A DNA stretch of 64,000 nucleotides from Hymenobacter sp. J193 (GCF_024700075.1 NZ_JAJONE010000001.1:2136001-2200000); one strand, 5' to 3'; shown: positions 26,115 through 34,978, counted from the first letter of the stretch. Notes: generated by a model from the letters alone, not told the origin. Program-made: numbers and translations.

Positions 26115-27092
26115 ATGGAGGAAAAATTGCTGGAAGAAATTCCATCCCTCGACCTCGCCGACTTTCGTTCCGGCGACCCTGAGCGCAAAGCCCGCTTTGT
26201 ACAGCAGCTGGGCGAAGCCTACCAGAACATTGGCTTCGTGGCGCTCAAAAACCATGGCCTCTCCGACGAGCAGACCACCAAACTCTACACCGACGTGAAG
26301 GCCTTCTTCAGCCTGCCCGACGACGTGAAGCAGCAGTACGAAAAGCCAGAGCTGGCTGGTCAGCGCGGCTACGTGAGCAAAGGCAAGGAGCACGCCAAGG
26401 GCCGCAACACCGGCGACCTGAAGGAGTTCTACCACGTGGGGCAGGAAGTTGACGACCAGAACGACCCCATCAAGGCCGAATACCCCGACAACATCTGGCC
26501 CCAGGAAGTAAACAGCTTCCAGGACACCTCACTGGTGACATACAAAACGCTGGAGGCGGCCGGCAAAGACGTGCTGCGCGCCATTGCCCTGTACCTGCAC
26601 CTGCCCGAGAACTACTTCGACGACAAGGTGCGCAATGGCAACAGCATCCTGCGCCCCATCCATTACTACCCCATCGAGAATCCGGACTCCGTACCCGCCG
26701 ATGCTGTGCGGGCCGCCGAGCATGGTGACATCAACCTGATTACGCTGCTGATGGGTGCCTCCGCCGACGGCCTGCAGGTGAAGCGCCGCGACGGTAAGTG
26801 GATTCCTATCACGGCCCTGCCCGACCAGATTGTGGTGAACGTGGGCGACATGCTGCAGCGCCTGACCAACGGCGTGCTCAAGAGCACCATTCACCGCGTG
26901 GTAAATCCGGCGCGGGAAAAGATGAACACCTCCCGCTACAGCATTCCGTTCTTTATGCACCCGCGCTCCGAAATGAGCCTGGCGGCGCTGGAAAGCTGCG
27001 TATCGGCCGAAAACCCCAAAAAGGAAGCCGATATTACCGCTGGCGAGTTCCTGAATGAGCGCCTGATTGAGCTGGGCCTGAAGAAAAAGTAG
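26115..27092 (+). CDS. Isopenicillin N synthase-family 2OG-Fe(II) dioxygenase
   Basis: The 325-residue protein from ATG 26115 has the non-haem dioxygenase N-terminal domain (GFVALKNHGLSDE) and the jelly-roll core. The iron ligands His203, Asp205 (EHGDIN) and His260 (STIHRV) are present. Arg274-x-Ser276 (RYS) for 2-oxoglutarate binding is intact. It should hydroxylate or oxidise a small molecule with O2 and 2-oxoglutarate, but the substrate is unknown. Bacterial homologues are usually labelled after isopenicillin N synthase without making penicillin. It is monocistronic, ended by a hairpin, and divergent from the His-rich lipoprotein. Confidence 0.9.
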   Translation: MEEKLLEEIPSLDLADFRSGDPERKARFVQQLGEAYQNIGFVALKNHGLSDEQTTKLYTDVKAFFSLPDDVKQQYEKPELAGQRGYVSKGKEHAKGRNTGDLKEFYHVGQEVDDQNDPIKAEYPDNIWPQEVNSFQDTSLVTYKTLEAAGKDVLRAIALYLHLPENYFDDKVRNGNSILRPIHYYPIENPDSVPADAVRAAEHGDINLITLLMGASADGLQVKRRDGKWIPITALPDQIVVNVGDMLQRLTNGVLKSTIHRVVNPAREKMNTSRYSIPFFMHPRSEMSLAALESCVSAENPKKEADITAGEFLNERLIELGLKKK

Positions 27093-27117
27093 GCGGCCGT
27101 CTGGTCCCTATTTTTGT

Positions 27118-27173
27118 ACCGGTTGAGGATGAATTTCTGTTTGCTACAAGGCAGAACTTTATCCTCAACCGGT
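27118..27173 (+). terminator. Terminator after the 2OG-Fe(II) dioxygenase
   Basis: ACCGGTTGAGGAT (27118-27130) is inverted as ATCCTCAACCGGT (27161-27173). A T-rich tract follows, and the loop is about 30 nt. Confidence 0.8.
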
Positions 27174-27231
27174 TTTATTTTGCTAGGTTGCCCTCCCCTG
27201 CTCATGCATTCCTGACAGCCCGCTCTGATTT

Positions 27232-28452
27232 GTGGAAACGGAAGAACGCATCCTTACGCCTCCAGCCCGTGGCAAACGGACCCGCCGGGTGCGCGGCATC
27301 ATCTTTCTGCGGGATGTAGCACAGCTGGGCTTCACGGCTTTCGGCGGCCCGCAGGCGCACACGGCCATGATGCTGCGCCTGCTGGTTGATAAACGCCGCT
27401 ACCTCACGTCCGCCGAGTTGCTGGAGCTGATGGCTTTGTGCCAGGTGCTGCCGGGTCCTACGTCCACCCAGACTATTACGGCCATTGGCTTCCGGCTGGG
27501 CGGCCCCAACCTGGCTTACCTCACGCTGCTGATCTGGATGCTGCCGGCCGTGTGCCTGATGACGGCGGCGGGTCTTTCCATGAGCTACCTCGATAAGGAC
27601 ATGGTAGCACGCTTAGTGCGGTTTGTGCAGCCCGTGGCGGTGGGCTTTGTGGCGTATTCTGCCTATAAAATTGCGGAGAAGGTGGTGCACACCAAAACGT
27701 CGGTGGCCTTGCTCGTGACGTCGGCGCTGGTGGCGTACTTTTTCCAGCTGCCGTGGGTGCTGCCGCTGCTGCTGCTGGGCGGCGGGCTGGTTACGACCTT
27801 CCGCTACCGCAAGATGCCCCGCATCGAGCACAAGGAGCCCCTGCACATCGAGTGGTCCAACTTCGTCCTGTGGCTGGGCGTGTTTCTGAGTGCGGCTCTG
27901 CTGGGCCACTACACGCGCCTACTGCCGGTGCGCCTGTTCGAGAACTTTTACCGCAACGGGTCCCTCGTATTCGGAGGCGGGCAGGTACTAGCGCCACTGC
28001 TCTACGCCGAGTTTGTGGAGTTCAAAGAGTACTTGTCGGGGCCGGAGTTTCTGTCGGGCTACGGTCTCACACAGGCGCTACCGGGGCCCAACTTCGCGTT
28101 TGCCTCCTACATTGGGGCGCTGGCTATGCGTGAGTATGGCGTGGGCGGACAGGTACTGGGGGCACTGGTTGGGGCCGTCGGCATCTTCATGCCGGGCACC
28201 CTGCTCATCTTCTTCCTAATTCGGTTCTGGGACCAGCTCAAGCAGTACCGCGTGGTGAAGGCCTCGTTGGAAGGCATCAACGCGGTGTCGGCGGGGCTGG
28301 TGGTGGCGGCCTCGTTTCTGCTCTATCACCCGCTGCCTGACACGCCCATCAACCTGGCACTGGTAGCTGCTACCTTTCTGCTACTGCTGTGGGAAAAGAT
28401 ACCGTCTTACCTCATGGTATTAGCAGCCCTGCTGGCCGGCGCGATTTTGTAG
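27232..28452 (+). CDS. chrA: Chromate transporter family protein
   Basis: From GTG 27232 this 406-residue membrane protein shows the duplicated CHR domain. The first half has LGFTAFGGPQAH and CQVLPGPTSTQ. The second half has SLVFGGGQVLAPLL and LTQALPGPNFAFASY. About ten to twelve membrane segments are visible. CHR proteins export chromate, probably by exchange with sulfate, although many genomic members have not been tested. It stands alone between two terminators, with no regulator nearby. Confidence 0.92.
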   Translation: METEERILTPPARGKRTRRVRGIIFLRDVAQLGFTAFGGPQAHTAMMLRLLVDKRRYLTSAELLELMALCQVLPGPTSTQTITAIGFRLGGPNLAYLTLLIWMLPAVCLMTAAGLSMSYLDKDMVARLVRFVQPVAVGFVAYSAYKIAEKVVHTKTSVALLVTSALVAYFFQLPWVLPLLLLGGGLVTTFRYRKMPRIEHKEPLHIEWSNFVLWLGVFLSAALLGHYTRLLPVRLFENFYRNGSLVFGGGQVLAPLLYAEFVEFKEYLSGPEFLSGYGLTQALPGPNFAFASYIGALAMREYGVGGQVLGALVGAVGIFMPGTLLIFFLIRFWDQLKQYRVVKASLEGINAVSAGLVVAASFLLYHPLPDTPINLALVAATFLLLLWEKIPSYLMVLAALLAGAIL

Positions 28453-28469
28453 CCAACCGTACCCGAAAG

Positions 28470-28517
28470 CGCCTCGCCGGCTGCCTCTTCAGATAAGAAA
28501 AGACAGCCGGCGAGGCG
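28470..28517. terminator. Bidirectional terminator between chrA and rfbA
   Basis: CGCCTCGCCGGCTG (28470-28483) is perfectly inverted at 28504-28517. It lies between convergent genes. Confidence 0.85.
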
Positions 28518-28536
28518 TTCTGAAACTGCCAGAAGA

Positions 28537-29415
28537 TTAGCTTTTGCGCAACTGATGGTCGGGCAGGTGGAGCAGGTAGTCGCCGTAGCCGCTTTTGCGC
28601 AGGGGCTCGGCAATGCGGCGCAGCTGGTCGGCATCAATAAAGCCCTGGCGGTAAGCCACTTCTTCAATGGAGCCTACCTTCAGCCCCTGGCGCTGCTCCA
28701 GCACCCGCACAAACTCGCCGGCCTGCATCAGGCTCTCGAAGGTGCCGGTGTCCAGCCAGGCGGTGCCGCGGCCCAGAATGCCTACCTTCAGCTTGCCCCG
28801 GCGCAGATATTCCTGGTTTACGTCGGTAATTTCGTACTCCCCGCGCGGGCTGGGCTTCAGGTCGCGGGCAATCTGCACTACTTCGTTATCGTAGAAGTAC
28901 AGCCCGGGCACGGCATAGTTGCTCTTAGGTTGGGCGGGCTTCTCTTCAATGCTGAGGGCCTTGTTGTTTTCATCGAACTCCACCACGCCGTAGCGCTCCG
29001 GGTCGTGCACGTGGTAGGCGTACACCACGCCGCCGCTGGGGTCGTTGTTGGCTTTGAGGAGCTCTTCCATGCCTTCGCCGTGAAAGATATTGTCGCCCAG
29101 CACCAGGGCTACTTTGTCGTCGCCAATGAAATCGGCCCCCAGCACGAAGGCCTGCGCCAAGCCGTTGGGCACTTCCTGCACCACATACTCGAAGCGGCAG
29201 CCCAGGCTGGTCCCATCACCCAGCAGCTTTTTAAACTGGGCCTGGTCGTGGGGCGTGGTGATGATGAGAATTTCGCGGATACCCGCCATCATCAGAATAG
29301 ACAGCGGATAATAAATCATCGGCTTGTCGTACACGGGCATGAGCTGCTTGCTGACGGCCAGCGTGAGCGGGTGCAGGCGCGTGCCGGAGCCGCCGGCGAG
29401 GATAATGCCTTTCAT
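28537..29415 (-). CDS. rfbA: Glucose-1-phosphate thymidylyltransferase
   Basis: The 292-residue enzyme joins dTTP and glucose-1-phosphate to give dTDP-glucose. It begins [18 protein letters not shown] with the nucleotide-binding GGSGTRL. The [13 protein letters not shown] and [10 protein letters not shown] segments of the RfbA/RmlA family follow, and VKPS-like sugar-contact residues lie further on ([14 protein letters not shown]). The length is normal. It is the last gene of the nucleotide-sugar cluster; its product feeds RfbB, encoded two genes upstream. The rmlC and rmlD genes for dTDP-rhamnose are not in this window, so the final sugar cannot be named. Confidence 0.96.
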   Translation of the reverse strand: MKGIILAGGSGTRLHPLTLAVSKQLMPVYDKPMIYYPLSILMMAGIREILIITTPHDQAQFKKLLGDGTSLGCRFEYVVQEVPNGLAQAFVLGADFIGDDKVALVLGDNIFHGEGMEELLKANNDPSGGVVYAYHVHDPERYGVVEFDENNKALSIEEKPAQPKSNYAVPGLYFYDNEVVQIARDLKPSPRGEYEITDVNQEYLRRGKLKVGILGRGTAWLDTGTFESLMQAGEFVRVLEQRQGLKVGSIEEVAYRQGFIDADQLRRIAEPLRKSGYGDYLLHLPDHQLRKS

Positions 29416-29438
29416 TGGTGAGGATGGTTAACTCGTAA

Positions 29439-29493
29439 AATGGTTAAATGGCTGGTCGCTCAAGGGTTTTGAACGACCAGCCATTTAACCATT
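29439..29493. repeat. Intergenic palindrome between tviC and rfbA
   Basis: AATGGTTAAATGGCTGGTCG (29439-29458) is perfectly inverted at 29474-29493. The loop itself is a small TCAA/TTGA hairpin. There is no T-run on either side. Confidence 0.85.
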
Positions 29494-29507
29494 CAGTTAT
29501 TTGACAA

Positions 29508-30515
29508 TTAATTCCTTTCCGCAATAAACTCCTGGTGGGTTTTAAACCATTCCAGCGTCTTCTGCAGGCCTTCCCGGATGCGTACCTGCGGGTCGTAGCC
29601 GAGCAGGTTGTTGGCTTTGCTGATGTCGGCCAGGGAGTCGCGAATGTCGCCGGCACGGTCGGGGCCGTATTCGGGCGTGATGTCGGAGCCGGCTTCTTCT
29701 TTTAGAATGTTGAACAGGTCGTTGAGGGACGTGCGGTCGGCCACGGCCACGTTGTAGACCTGGTTTACGGCCTCAAGGTTAGTTGTCAGAGCCGCCTTGA
29801 TGTTGGCCTGCACGCAGTTTTCCACGAAGGTGAAGTCACGCGTCTGGCCCCCGTCGCCGTTCATGCGCGGGCGCTTGCCTTCCAGCACGGCATCAATAAA
29901 GAGCGGAATCACAGCAGCGTAGGCACCGTTGGGGTCCTGGCGCGGGCCGAAGATGTTGAAGTAGCGCAGCCCAATGATTTCCATGCCGTAGGTTTTGCCA
30001 AACACGTCGGCGTACAGCTCGTTGGCATACTTCGTTACGGCGTAGGGCGACAATGGCTTGCCGATACGGTCCTCCACTTTCGGCAGGGCCTTATGGTCGC
30101 CGTAGGTGGAGGAAGAGGCGGCGTACACAAAGCGTTTCACACCGGCTTCTTTGGCGCCTACCAGCATGTTCACAAAGCCGCCCACGTTCACGTCGTTGCT
30201 CGTAATCGGGTCGTTGATGGAGCGGGGCACGGAGCCCAGCGCGGCCTGGTGCAGCACCACGTCGATGCCCTGGCAGGCGTCGATGCAGGTTTGCCGGTCG
30301 CGGATGTCGCCTTCAATCACACGCAGGGCCGGGTTGTCTTCAAACAGCCGCACGTTCTTGCGGAAGCCGTTGGAGTAGTTGTCGAGCACGCGCACTTCCT
30401 TGGCCCCGTACTTCAACAGGTATTCCACTAGGTTGGAGCCAATGAAACCAGCGCCGCCGGTTACCAAGAAAGCCAGATTATCGATTGGCTGGTCGTGAAA
30501 GGGAGTTTCGTACAT
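29508..30515 (-). CDS. tviC: UDP-N-acetylglucosamine C4-epimerase (WbpP/TviC-like)
   Basis: The 335-residue extended SDR has the Rossmann motif GGAGFIG near residue 20 and the active-site Tyr158/Lys162 (SPYAVTKYANEL). The segment HQAALGSVPRSINDPI is characteristic of WbpP/TviC epimerases, which interconvert UDP-GlcNAc and UDP-GalNAc or their uronic acids. The nucleotide-sugar dehydrogenase of the same cluster is TviB-like, so the two probably make UDP-GalNAcA for a surface polysaccharide. Which step comes first cannot be read from sequence. Confidence 0.9.
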   Translation of the reverse strand: MYETPFHDQPIDNLAFLVTGGAGFIGSNLVEYLLKYGAKEVRVLDNYSNGFRKNVRLFEDNPALRVIEGDIRDRQTCIDACQGIDVVLHQAALGSVPRSINDPITSNDVNVGGFVNMLVGAKEAGVKRFVYAASSSTYGDHKALPKVEDRIGKPLSPYAVTKYANELYADVFGKTYGMEIIGLRYFNIFGPRQDPNGAYAAVIPLFIDAVLEGKRPRMNGDGGQTRDFTFVENCVQANIKAALTTNLEAVNQVYNVAVADRTSLNDLFNILKEEAGSDITPEYGPDRAGDIRDSLADISKANNLLGYDPQVRIREGLQKTLEWFKTHQEFIAERN

Positions 30516-30521
30516 CTTATT

Positions 30522-30600
30522 AATGTGCTAATGTGCTAATGTGTTTGAATGTGCTAATGTGTTGATGCTGCCTTGCTAAAACTTAGCACATCAGCACATT
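30522..30600. repeat. Intergenic palindrome of the word GTGCTAAT
   Basis: AATGTGCTAATGTGCTAA (30522-30539) is inverted at 30583-30600 with one mismatch. Further copies of the word AATGTGCTAATGTG lie in the loop. The right arm's ATCAGCACATT occurs again at 22768-22779. This is not CRISPR: there are no regular spacers. Confidence 0.8.
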
Positions 30601-30614
30601 ACTCTATCAGTACA

Positions 30615-31667
30615 TTAGCTGTGGTACTGCTTCTGGTAGTATTCCTGGTAGGCGCCGCTGGTCACATGGTCGAGCCACTCCTGGTTTTCCAGGTACCAGT
30701 CTACGGTTTGCGCCAAGCCTTGTTCAAACGTCACGGAGGGCTTCCAGCCAAGCTCCTGCATGATCTTCGAGGAGTCGATGGCGTAGCGCAGGTCGTGGCC
30801 GGCGCGGTCCTTCACAAACTTGATGAGCTGGCGTGAGGTGCCCTGGGGCTTGCCGGTTTTCTCATCCAGCGTGTCGCAGAGTAAGTGAATGAGCTCAATG
30901 TTCGCCCACTCATTCACCCCGCCGATGTTGTAAGTGTCGCCTACTTTGCCTTTGTGGAACACTGCGTCGATGGCCGTGGCGTGGTCTTTTACAAACAGCC
31001 AGTCGCGCACATTTTCGCCTTTGCCGTACACTGGGATAGGCTGCCCGTGCTGAATGCGGTGAATGGCCAGCGGAATCAGCTTCTCGGGGAAGTGGTTGGG
31101 GCCATAGTTGTTGGAGCAGTTGCTCAGCTTGATGGGCAGGCCGTAGGTGTGGTGCCAGGCCCGCACAAAGTGGTCCGACGACGCCTTGCTGGCCGAGTAA
31201 GGGGAGCGGGGGTCGTAGGCAGTTTGCTCCGTGAACATCTCGGGTCCGAAATCCAGGGAGCCGTACACCTCGTCGGTGCTCACGTGGTAGAAGGTTTTGC
31301 CCTCGTAGCCCAGGGGCTTCCACAGGTTTTTGGCCGCGTTCAGCAGATGAACCGTACCCAGCACGTTGGTTTTCACGAAGGCCAGCGGATCCGTGATGCT
31401 GCGGTCCACGTGGCTTTCGGCAGCCAGGTGAATCAAAGCATCGGGCTCTTCGCGGGCAAAGAGCTCATCCACGAAAGCCTGATCGGTAATATCACCCTTC
31501 ACCAGCCGGTAGTTGGGCGCATGCTCAATATCCCGCAGGTTTTCGAGGTTGCCGGCGTACGTGAGGGCGTCCAGGTTCAGAATCTGGTACTCCGGATACT
31601 TCGTCACGAACAGGCGCACCACGTGCGACCCGATAAAGCCGGCCCCGCCGGTGATGATGATTTTCAT
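30615..31667 (-). CDS. rfbB: dTDP-glucose 4,6-dehydratase
   Basis: The start is ATG 31667 (MKIIITGGAGFIGSHVVRLF), giving 350 residues; the longer open frame upstream is palindrome sequence. The family features are all present: the NAD motif GGAGFIG, AAESHVDRSI, STDEVYG, active-site Tyr157/Lys161 (YSASK) and SNNYGPNHFPEKLIP. The enzyme converts dTDP-glucose to dTDP-4-keto-6-deoxyglucose, the branch point for rhamnose and other deoxysugars. Its substrate comes from RfbA in the same cluster. Confidence 0.97.
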   Translation of the reverse strand: MKIIITGGAGFIGSHVVRLFVTKYPEYQILNLDALTYAGNLENLRDIEHAPNYRLVKGDITDQAFVDELFAREEPDALIHLAAESHVDRSITDPLAFVKTNVLGTVHLLNAAKNLWKPLGYEGKTFYHVSTDEVYGSLDFGPEMFTEQTAYDPRSPYSASKASSDHFVRAWHHTYGLPIKLSNCSNNYGPNHFPEKLIPLAIHRIQHGQPIPVYGKGENVRDWLFVKDHATAIDAVFHKGKVGDTYNIGGVNEWANIELIHLLCDTLDEKTGKPQGTSRQLIKFVKDRAGHDLRYAIDSSKIMQELGWKPSVTFEQGLAQTVDWYLENQEWLDHVTSGAYQEYYQKQYHS

Positions 31668-31683
31668 GCGGTGAGTAAGTAAA

Positions 31684-31744
31684 TGAGCGAATGAGTGAAG
31701 GGGCCTAGCAAGCAAATGAGCAAAAGACTTCACTCATTCGCTCA
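31684..31744. repeat. Intergenic palindrome of the word AATGAG
   Basis: TGAGCGAATGAGTGAAG (31684-31700) is perfectly inverted at 31728-31744. Extra AATGAG words flank both arms. Confidence 0.85.
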
Positions 31745-31749
31745 GGCTC

Positions 31750-32775
31750 TCATTCACTCAACGTCAGCTGCCATTTCCAGGCGCTGGCCAGGGAGTCTTC
31801 GAGCGAGGTAGTGGTCTGAAAGCCCAGTTCCTGCACCGATTTGGTGACGTCGGCGTAGATGGCGGGCACGTCGCCGGCGCGGGGCGGCCCAATGACGTAG
31901 TTAAGCTTCACACCGGTAGCCCGCTCAAATGCCTGCACTACCTCCAGCACGGAGTTGCCGCGGCCCGTGCCCACGTTGAAGGTTTCCACGGCCTCGCCGG
32001 TGCCATCGAGCAGGCGCTGCACGGCGGTTACGTGTGCTTTGGCCAGATCCACCACGTGCACGTAGTCGCGGACGTTGGTGCCGTCGGGCGTGTCGTAGGT
32101 GTTGCCGTAGATGGTGAGCTTTTCACGGATGCCGGCCGCCGTCTGCGTTACGAAGGGCACCAGGTTCTGGGGTACGCCCAGCGGTAGCTCCCCGATCTTG
32201 GCCGAAGCATGGGCCCCGATGGGGTTGAAGTAGCGCAGCAGAATGGCCCGTACCGTGCTGGCCGGCGCGTGCACCACGTCCGTGATAATGTCTTCGCAGA
32301 TCTTCTTGGTATTGCCGTAGGGCGAGTTGGCCGGCTTGCGGGGCGTCAGTTCCGTTACGGGCAGCACGTCGGGCACGCCGTACACGGTGCACGACGAGGA
32401 AAACACCAGGTGCGGCACCCCAAACTCCTGCATCACCGTGAGCAGCGTCAGCAGGGAGCCTACGTTGTTCTGGTAGTAGGCCAACGGCTTCTGTACCGAT
32501 TCGCCCACGGCCTTGAAGGCGGCAAAGTGAATAACCCCGCGCAGGCTTCCTTCCTCCGCAAACACGGCCCGCAGCGCCTCGGCGTCGCCGCAGTCGATGT
32601 GGTGGCAGGCAACGCGCACGCCCAGAATGGCCTCAATGCCGCGCACCGACGACTCCTGCGAGTTGCTGAAGTCATCGACAATGACCGGCTGAAAGCCAGC
32701 CTCATAGAGCTCTACCACGGCATGGGAGCCAATGTAGCCCGCGCCGCCCGTAACCAGTATTTTCGTCCGCTCCAT
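31750..32775 (-). CDS. galE: UDP-glucose 4-epimerase
   Basis: The 341-residue extended SDR has GGAGYIGSH at residues 10-18. HFAAFKAVGESVQKPLAYY, the catalytic Tyr153/Lys157 (SPYGNTKKICED) and RYFNPIGAH follow. GGTNVRDYVHV-type sequence (DGTNVRDYVHVVDLA) completes the GalE signature. It interconverts UDP-glucose and UDP-galactose. Here it belongs to a cluster that makes precursors for a surface polysaccharide rather than to a galactose-use operon. Confidence 0.96.
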   Translation of the reverse strand: MERTKILVTGGAGYIGSHAVVELYEAGFQPVIVDDFSNSQESSVRGIEAILGVRVACHHIDCGDAEALRAVFAEEGSLRGVIHFAAFKAVGESVQKPLAYYQNNVGSLLTLLTVMQEFGVPHLVFSSSCTVYGVPDVLPVTELTPRKPANSPYGNTKKICEDIITDVVHAPASTVRAILLRYFNPIGAHASAKIGELPLGVPQNLVPFVTQTAAGIREKLTIYGNTYDTPDGTNVRDYVHVVDLAKAHVTAVQRLLDGTGEAVETFNVGTGRGNSVLEVVQAFERATGVKLNYVIGPPRAGDVPAIYADVTKSVQELGFQTTTSLEDSLASAWKWQLTLSE

Positions 32776-32803
32776 CTGTATTTAGTAGTGAGATGGTGAG
32801 ATA

Positions 32804-32866
32804 GTGAGTTTGAGGTTCGCCAAGCACCACTTGCGCGGAGCTATACAATCAGAACCTCAAACTCAC
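32804..32866. repeat. Intergenic palindrome between tviB and galE
   Basis: GTGAGTTTGAGGTTC (32804-32818) is perfectly inverted at 32852-32866. Outside it GTGAGATGGTGAGATAGTG and TTCACTATTTC continue the imperfect pairing. Confidence 0.8.
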
Positions 32867-32883
32867 CACTTCACTATTTCGCC

Positions 32884-34179
32884 TTAGAGGCTCCAGTAAG
32901 CCAGGTCCTGAATCTTGTTGCGGAACAGGCCTTTGATGTCTACCACTACGGCCGGCTGGTTGGTGATGGACTTGAAGTAGGCCTCGTCCAGCTCCGTATA
33001 GCGCTGGTGGCTTACGGCCACCACAATACCGTCGTAGTCGTTGCGGATTTCGCTTTCCGGCGTCAGGCGGAAGCCGTACTCGTGGTGCAACTCGTCGCTA
33101 TCGGCGTGGGGGTCGATGATGTCGACATTCACCGAGAAGTTTTTCAGCTCCTGAATCACGTCGGCCACCTTGGAGTTGCGGATGTCTTCCACGTTCTCCT
33201 TGAAGGTAGCGCCCATCACCAGCACGCGGCTCTTGGCTACATCCTTGCCCTGCTTGATCATCGTCTGCACGGTTTTGCGCGCGATGTAAGCCCCCATGTT
33301 GTCGTTGGTGGTGCGGCCGCTCAGAATCACCTTGGCATCGTAGCCCAGCTCCTTGGCTTTGTAGGTGAGGTAGTACGGGTCTACGCCGATGCAGTGACCA
33401 CCTACCAGACCGGGCGAAAACTTGAGGAAGTTCCACTTGGTACCGGCCGCTTCCAGCACTTCGTAAGTGTTGATGTTCATGCGGTCGAAAATCATCGACA
33501 GCTCGTTCATCAGGGCGATGTTCACGTCGCGCTGTGTGTTTTCGATGATCTTGGCGGCTTCGGCTACCTTGATGGACGAGGCGCGGTGTACGCCGGCTTT
33601 CACCACCAGCTCGTAGACCTTGGCAATTTCCTCCAGCGACTCGGCGTCGCAGCCCGATACCACCTTCACGATGCTGCTGAGCGTGTGCTCCTTGTCGCCT
33701 GGGTTGATGCGCTCGGGCGAGTAGCCAACTTTGAAGTCGTCCGGGAATTTCAGGCCCGAAAGCTCCTCCATCACCGGAATGCAGTCTTCCTCGGTGCAGC
33801 CCGGGTACACAGTGCTTTCGAACACCACGTAATCGCCTTTTTTCAGCACTTTGCCCACGGAGCCCGAAGCACCCAGCAGCGGCTTCAGATCGGGCTGGGC
33901 ATGCTCATCAATAGGCGTAGGCACGGCTACGATGAAGAACTGCGCTTCGCGAAGCACGTCCAGGGAGTCCGTAAACTCAATTGAGCATCCCTCAAAATCC
34001 TTGGCTTCCAGCTCGCCGCTTGGGTCGATGTTGTTACGCATCATTTCCACGCGCTTGGCATTTATATCAAAGCCAATCACGTTTAGTTTGCGGGCGAATT
34101 CGAGGGCAATGGGCAGGCCCACGTAGCCAAGGCCGATAACGGCTATTTTGGCCTGTTTCTGAAGAAGTTGCTCGTACAC
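32884..34179 (-). CDS. tviB: UDP-N-acetylglucosamine dehydrogenase (TviB/WbpA-like)
   Basis: The 431-residue UDP-sugar 6-dehydrogenase starts at GTG 34179. The NAD-binding motif GLGYVGLP is at residues 16-23 and catalytic Cys263 sits in GGHCIGVDPYY. The C-terminal UDP-binding domain (residues 320-430) has MGATFKENVEDIRNSK. The sequence type (TPIDEHAQPDL, VPTPI) is that of UDP-GlcNAc/GalNAc dehydrogenases that make UDP-HexNAc uronic acids with two rounds of NAD reduction. The TviC-like epimerase in the same cluster supports UDP-GalNAcA production. Confidence 0.92.
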   Translation of the reverse strand: MYEQLLQKQAKIAVIGLGYVGLPIALEFARKLNVIGFDINAKRVEMMRNNIDPSGELEAKDFEGCSIEFTDSLDVLREAQFFIVAVPTPIDEHAQPDLKPLLGASGSVGKVLKKGDYVVFESTVYPGCTEEDCIPVMEELSGLKFPDDFKVGYSPERINPGDKEHTLSSIVKVVSGCDAESLEEIAKVYELVVKAGVHRASSIKVAEAAKIIENTQRDVNIALMNELSMIFDRMNINTYEVLEAAGTKWNFLKFSPGLVGGHCIGVDPYYLTYKAKELGYDAKVILSGRTTNDNMGAYIARKTVQTMIKQGKDVAKSRVLVMGATFKENVEDIRNSKVADVIQELKNFSVNVDIIDPHADSDELHHEYGFRLTPESEIRNDYDGIVVAVSHQRYTELDEAYFKSITNQPAVVVDIKGLFRNKIQDLAYWSL

Positions 34180-34235
34180 GGGTAACTGGTTAAAAGCTGG
34201 AGTTTATTGAATTTCAGGAAGCAAAGCCCCTACGG

Positions 34236-34829
34236 TCAGGGGCTGATACGGCAAACCCGGCCGTCGGTTAACTGGTACTGCTCGTGCGTTTCGGGGCAGG
34301 CGGCGCGGCCTGCTTCATCGAAGGCCAGCCGGTGGCCGTGGGGGCTTAGCCAGCCGCGCGGACGGGCCGGGTTGCCATACACCAGCGTGTACGGCCCCAC
34401 ATCCTTCGTGACCACCGAGCCGGCCCCTACAAAGGCATATTCCCCAAGGCTCACCCCGCACACAATGGTGCTGTTGGCCCCGATGCTGACGCCCTGAGCC
34501 AGACGGGTAGGCAGGTAGTGGTCGGCACCCCGGCGGGGCACGGCGGCCCGGGGGTTCAGGACATTGGTAAACACCACCGAGGGCCCCAGGAACACGTCGT
34601 CCTGGCACTCCACGCCGGCGTACAAACTCACGTTGTTCTGTACCTTCACGTTGCGGCCCAGCTTCACGCCTTCGGCCACAAACACGTTCTGGCCCAGGCT
34701 GCAGCCTTCGCCCAGCTCGGCCCCGGTGCTTACGTGCGTGAAATGCCAGATGCGGCACCCGGCCCCAATCCGGCAGCCCTCGTCGAGGACGGCGGTGGGG
34801 TGCGCGTAATAACCGGAAGCGTCAGCCAT
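34236..34829 (-). CDS. Hexapeptide acyltransferase, WbpD/WlbB-like
   Basis: The 197-residue protein is a left-handed beta-helix of hexapeptide repeats (IGAGCRIWHFTHVSTGAELG, QNVFVAEGVKLGRNV, IGANSTIVCGVSLGEYAFVG). NVSLYAGVECQDDVFLGPS and FTNVLNPRA are typical of N-acetyltransferases acting on UDP-3-amino-uronic acids (WbpD/WlbB). The 3-dehydrogenase and aminotransferase expected to precede it (WlbA and WlbC types) are not in the window, so the substrate is only inferred. It is the first gene of the sugar operon, with a perfect -7 box just upstream. The C-terminal 45 residues are extra to the helix. Confidence 0.85.
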   Translation of the reverse strand: MADASGYYAHPTAVLDEGCRIGAGCRIWHFTHVSTGAELGEGCSLGQNVFVAEGVKLGRNVKVQNNVSLYAGVECQDDVFLGPSVVFTNVLNPRAAVPRRGADHYLPTRLAQGVSIGANSTIVCGVSLGEYAFVGAGSVVTKDVGPYTLVYGNPARPRGWLSPHGHRLAFDEAGRAACPETHEQYQLTDGRVCRISP

Positions 34830-34863
34830 GCAAAGTAAAACCCGTGAGCAGGAATTGAGCCGG

Positions 34864-34871
34864 CAAAGGTA
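34864..34871 (-). promoter_or_regulatory. Promoter of the nucleotide-sugar cluster
   Basis: The minus strand reads TACCTTTG, a perfect Bacteroidota -7 box, 35 bp upstream of ATG 34829. No other convincing box is seen in the gaps of the six-gene cluster, so this may drive it all. The -33 TTG is not obvious. Confidence 0.55.
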
Positions 34872-34978
34872 GGAGTTTTGCCGCTTTAAGCAGCTCGTCA
34901 GGTGGGCGTTTCCGCATTACCGGTTACTAACGCCCCGCGCGGACCATTTACAGCCGGCAAAACCGCCCTTAACTAAGG

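Noticed and set aside
25971..26435. An N-terminal extension of the His-rich lipoprotein
   Set aside because: It is antisense to the 2OG-Fe(II) oxygenase, and the lipoprotein signal begins at 25970.
30516..30614. Possible CRISPR array from repeated GTGCTAAT words
   Set aside because: The repeats are 8-14 bp, directly abutting, without spacers of constant length, and no cas genes are present.
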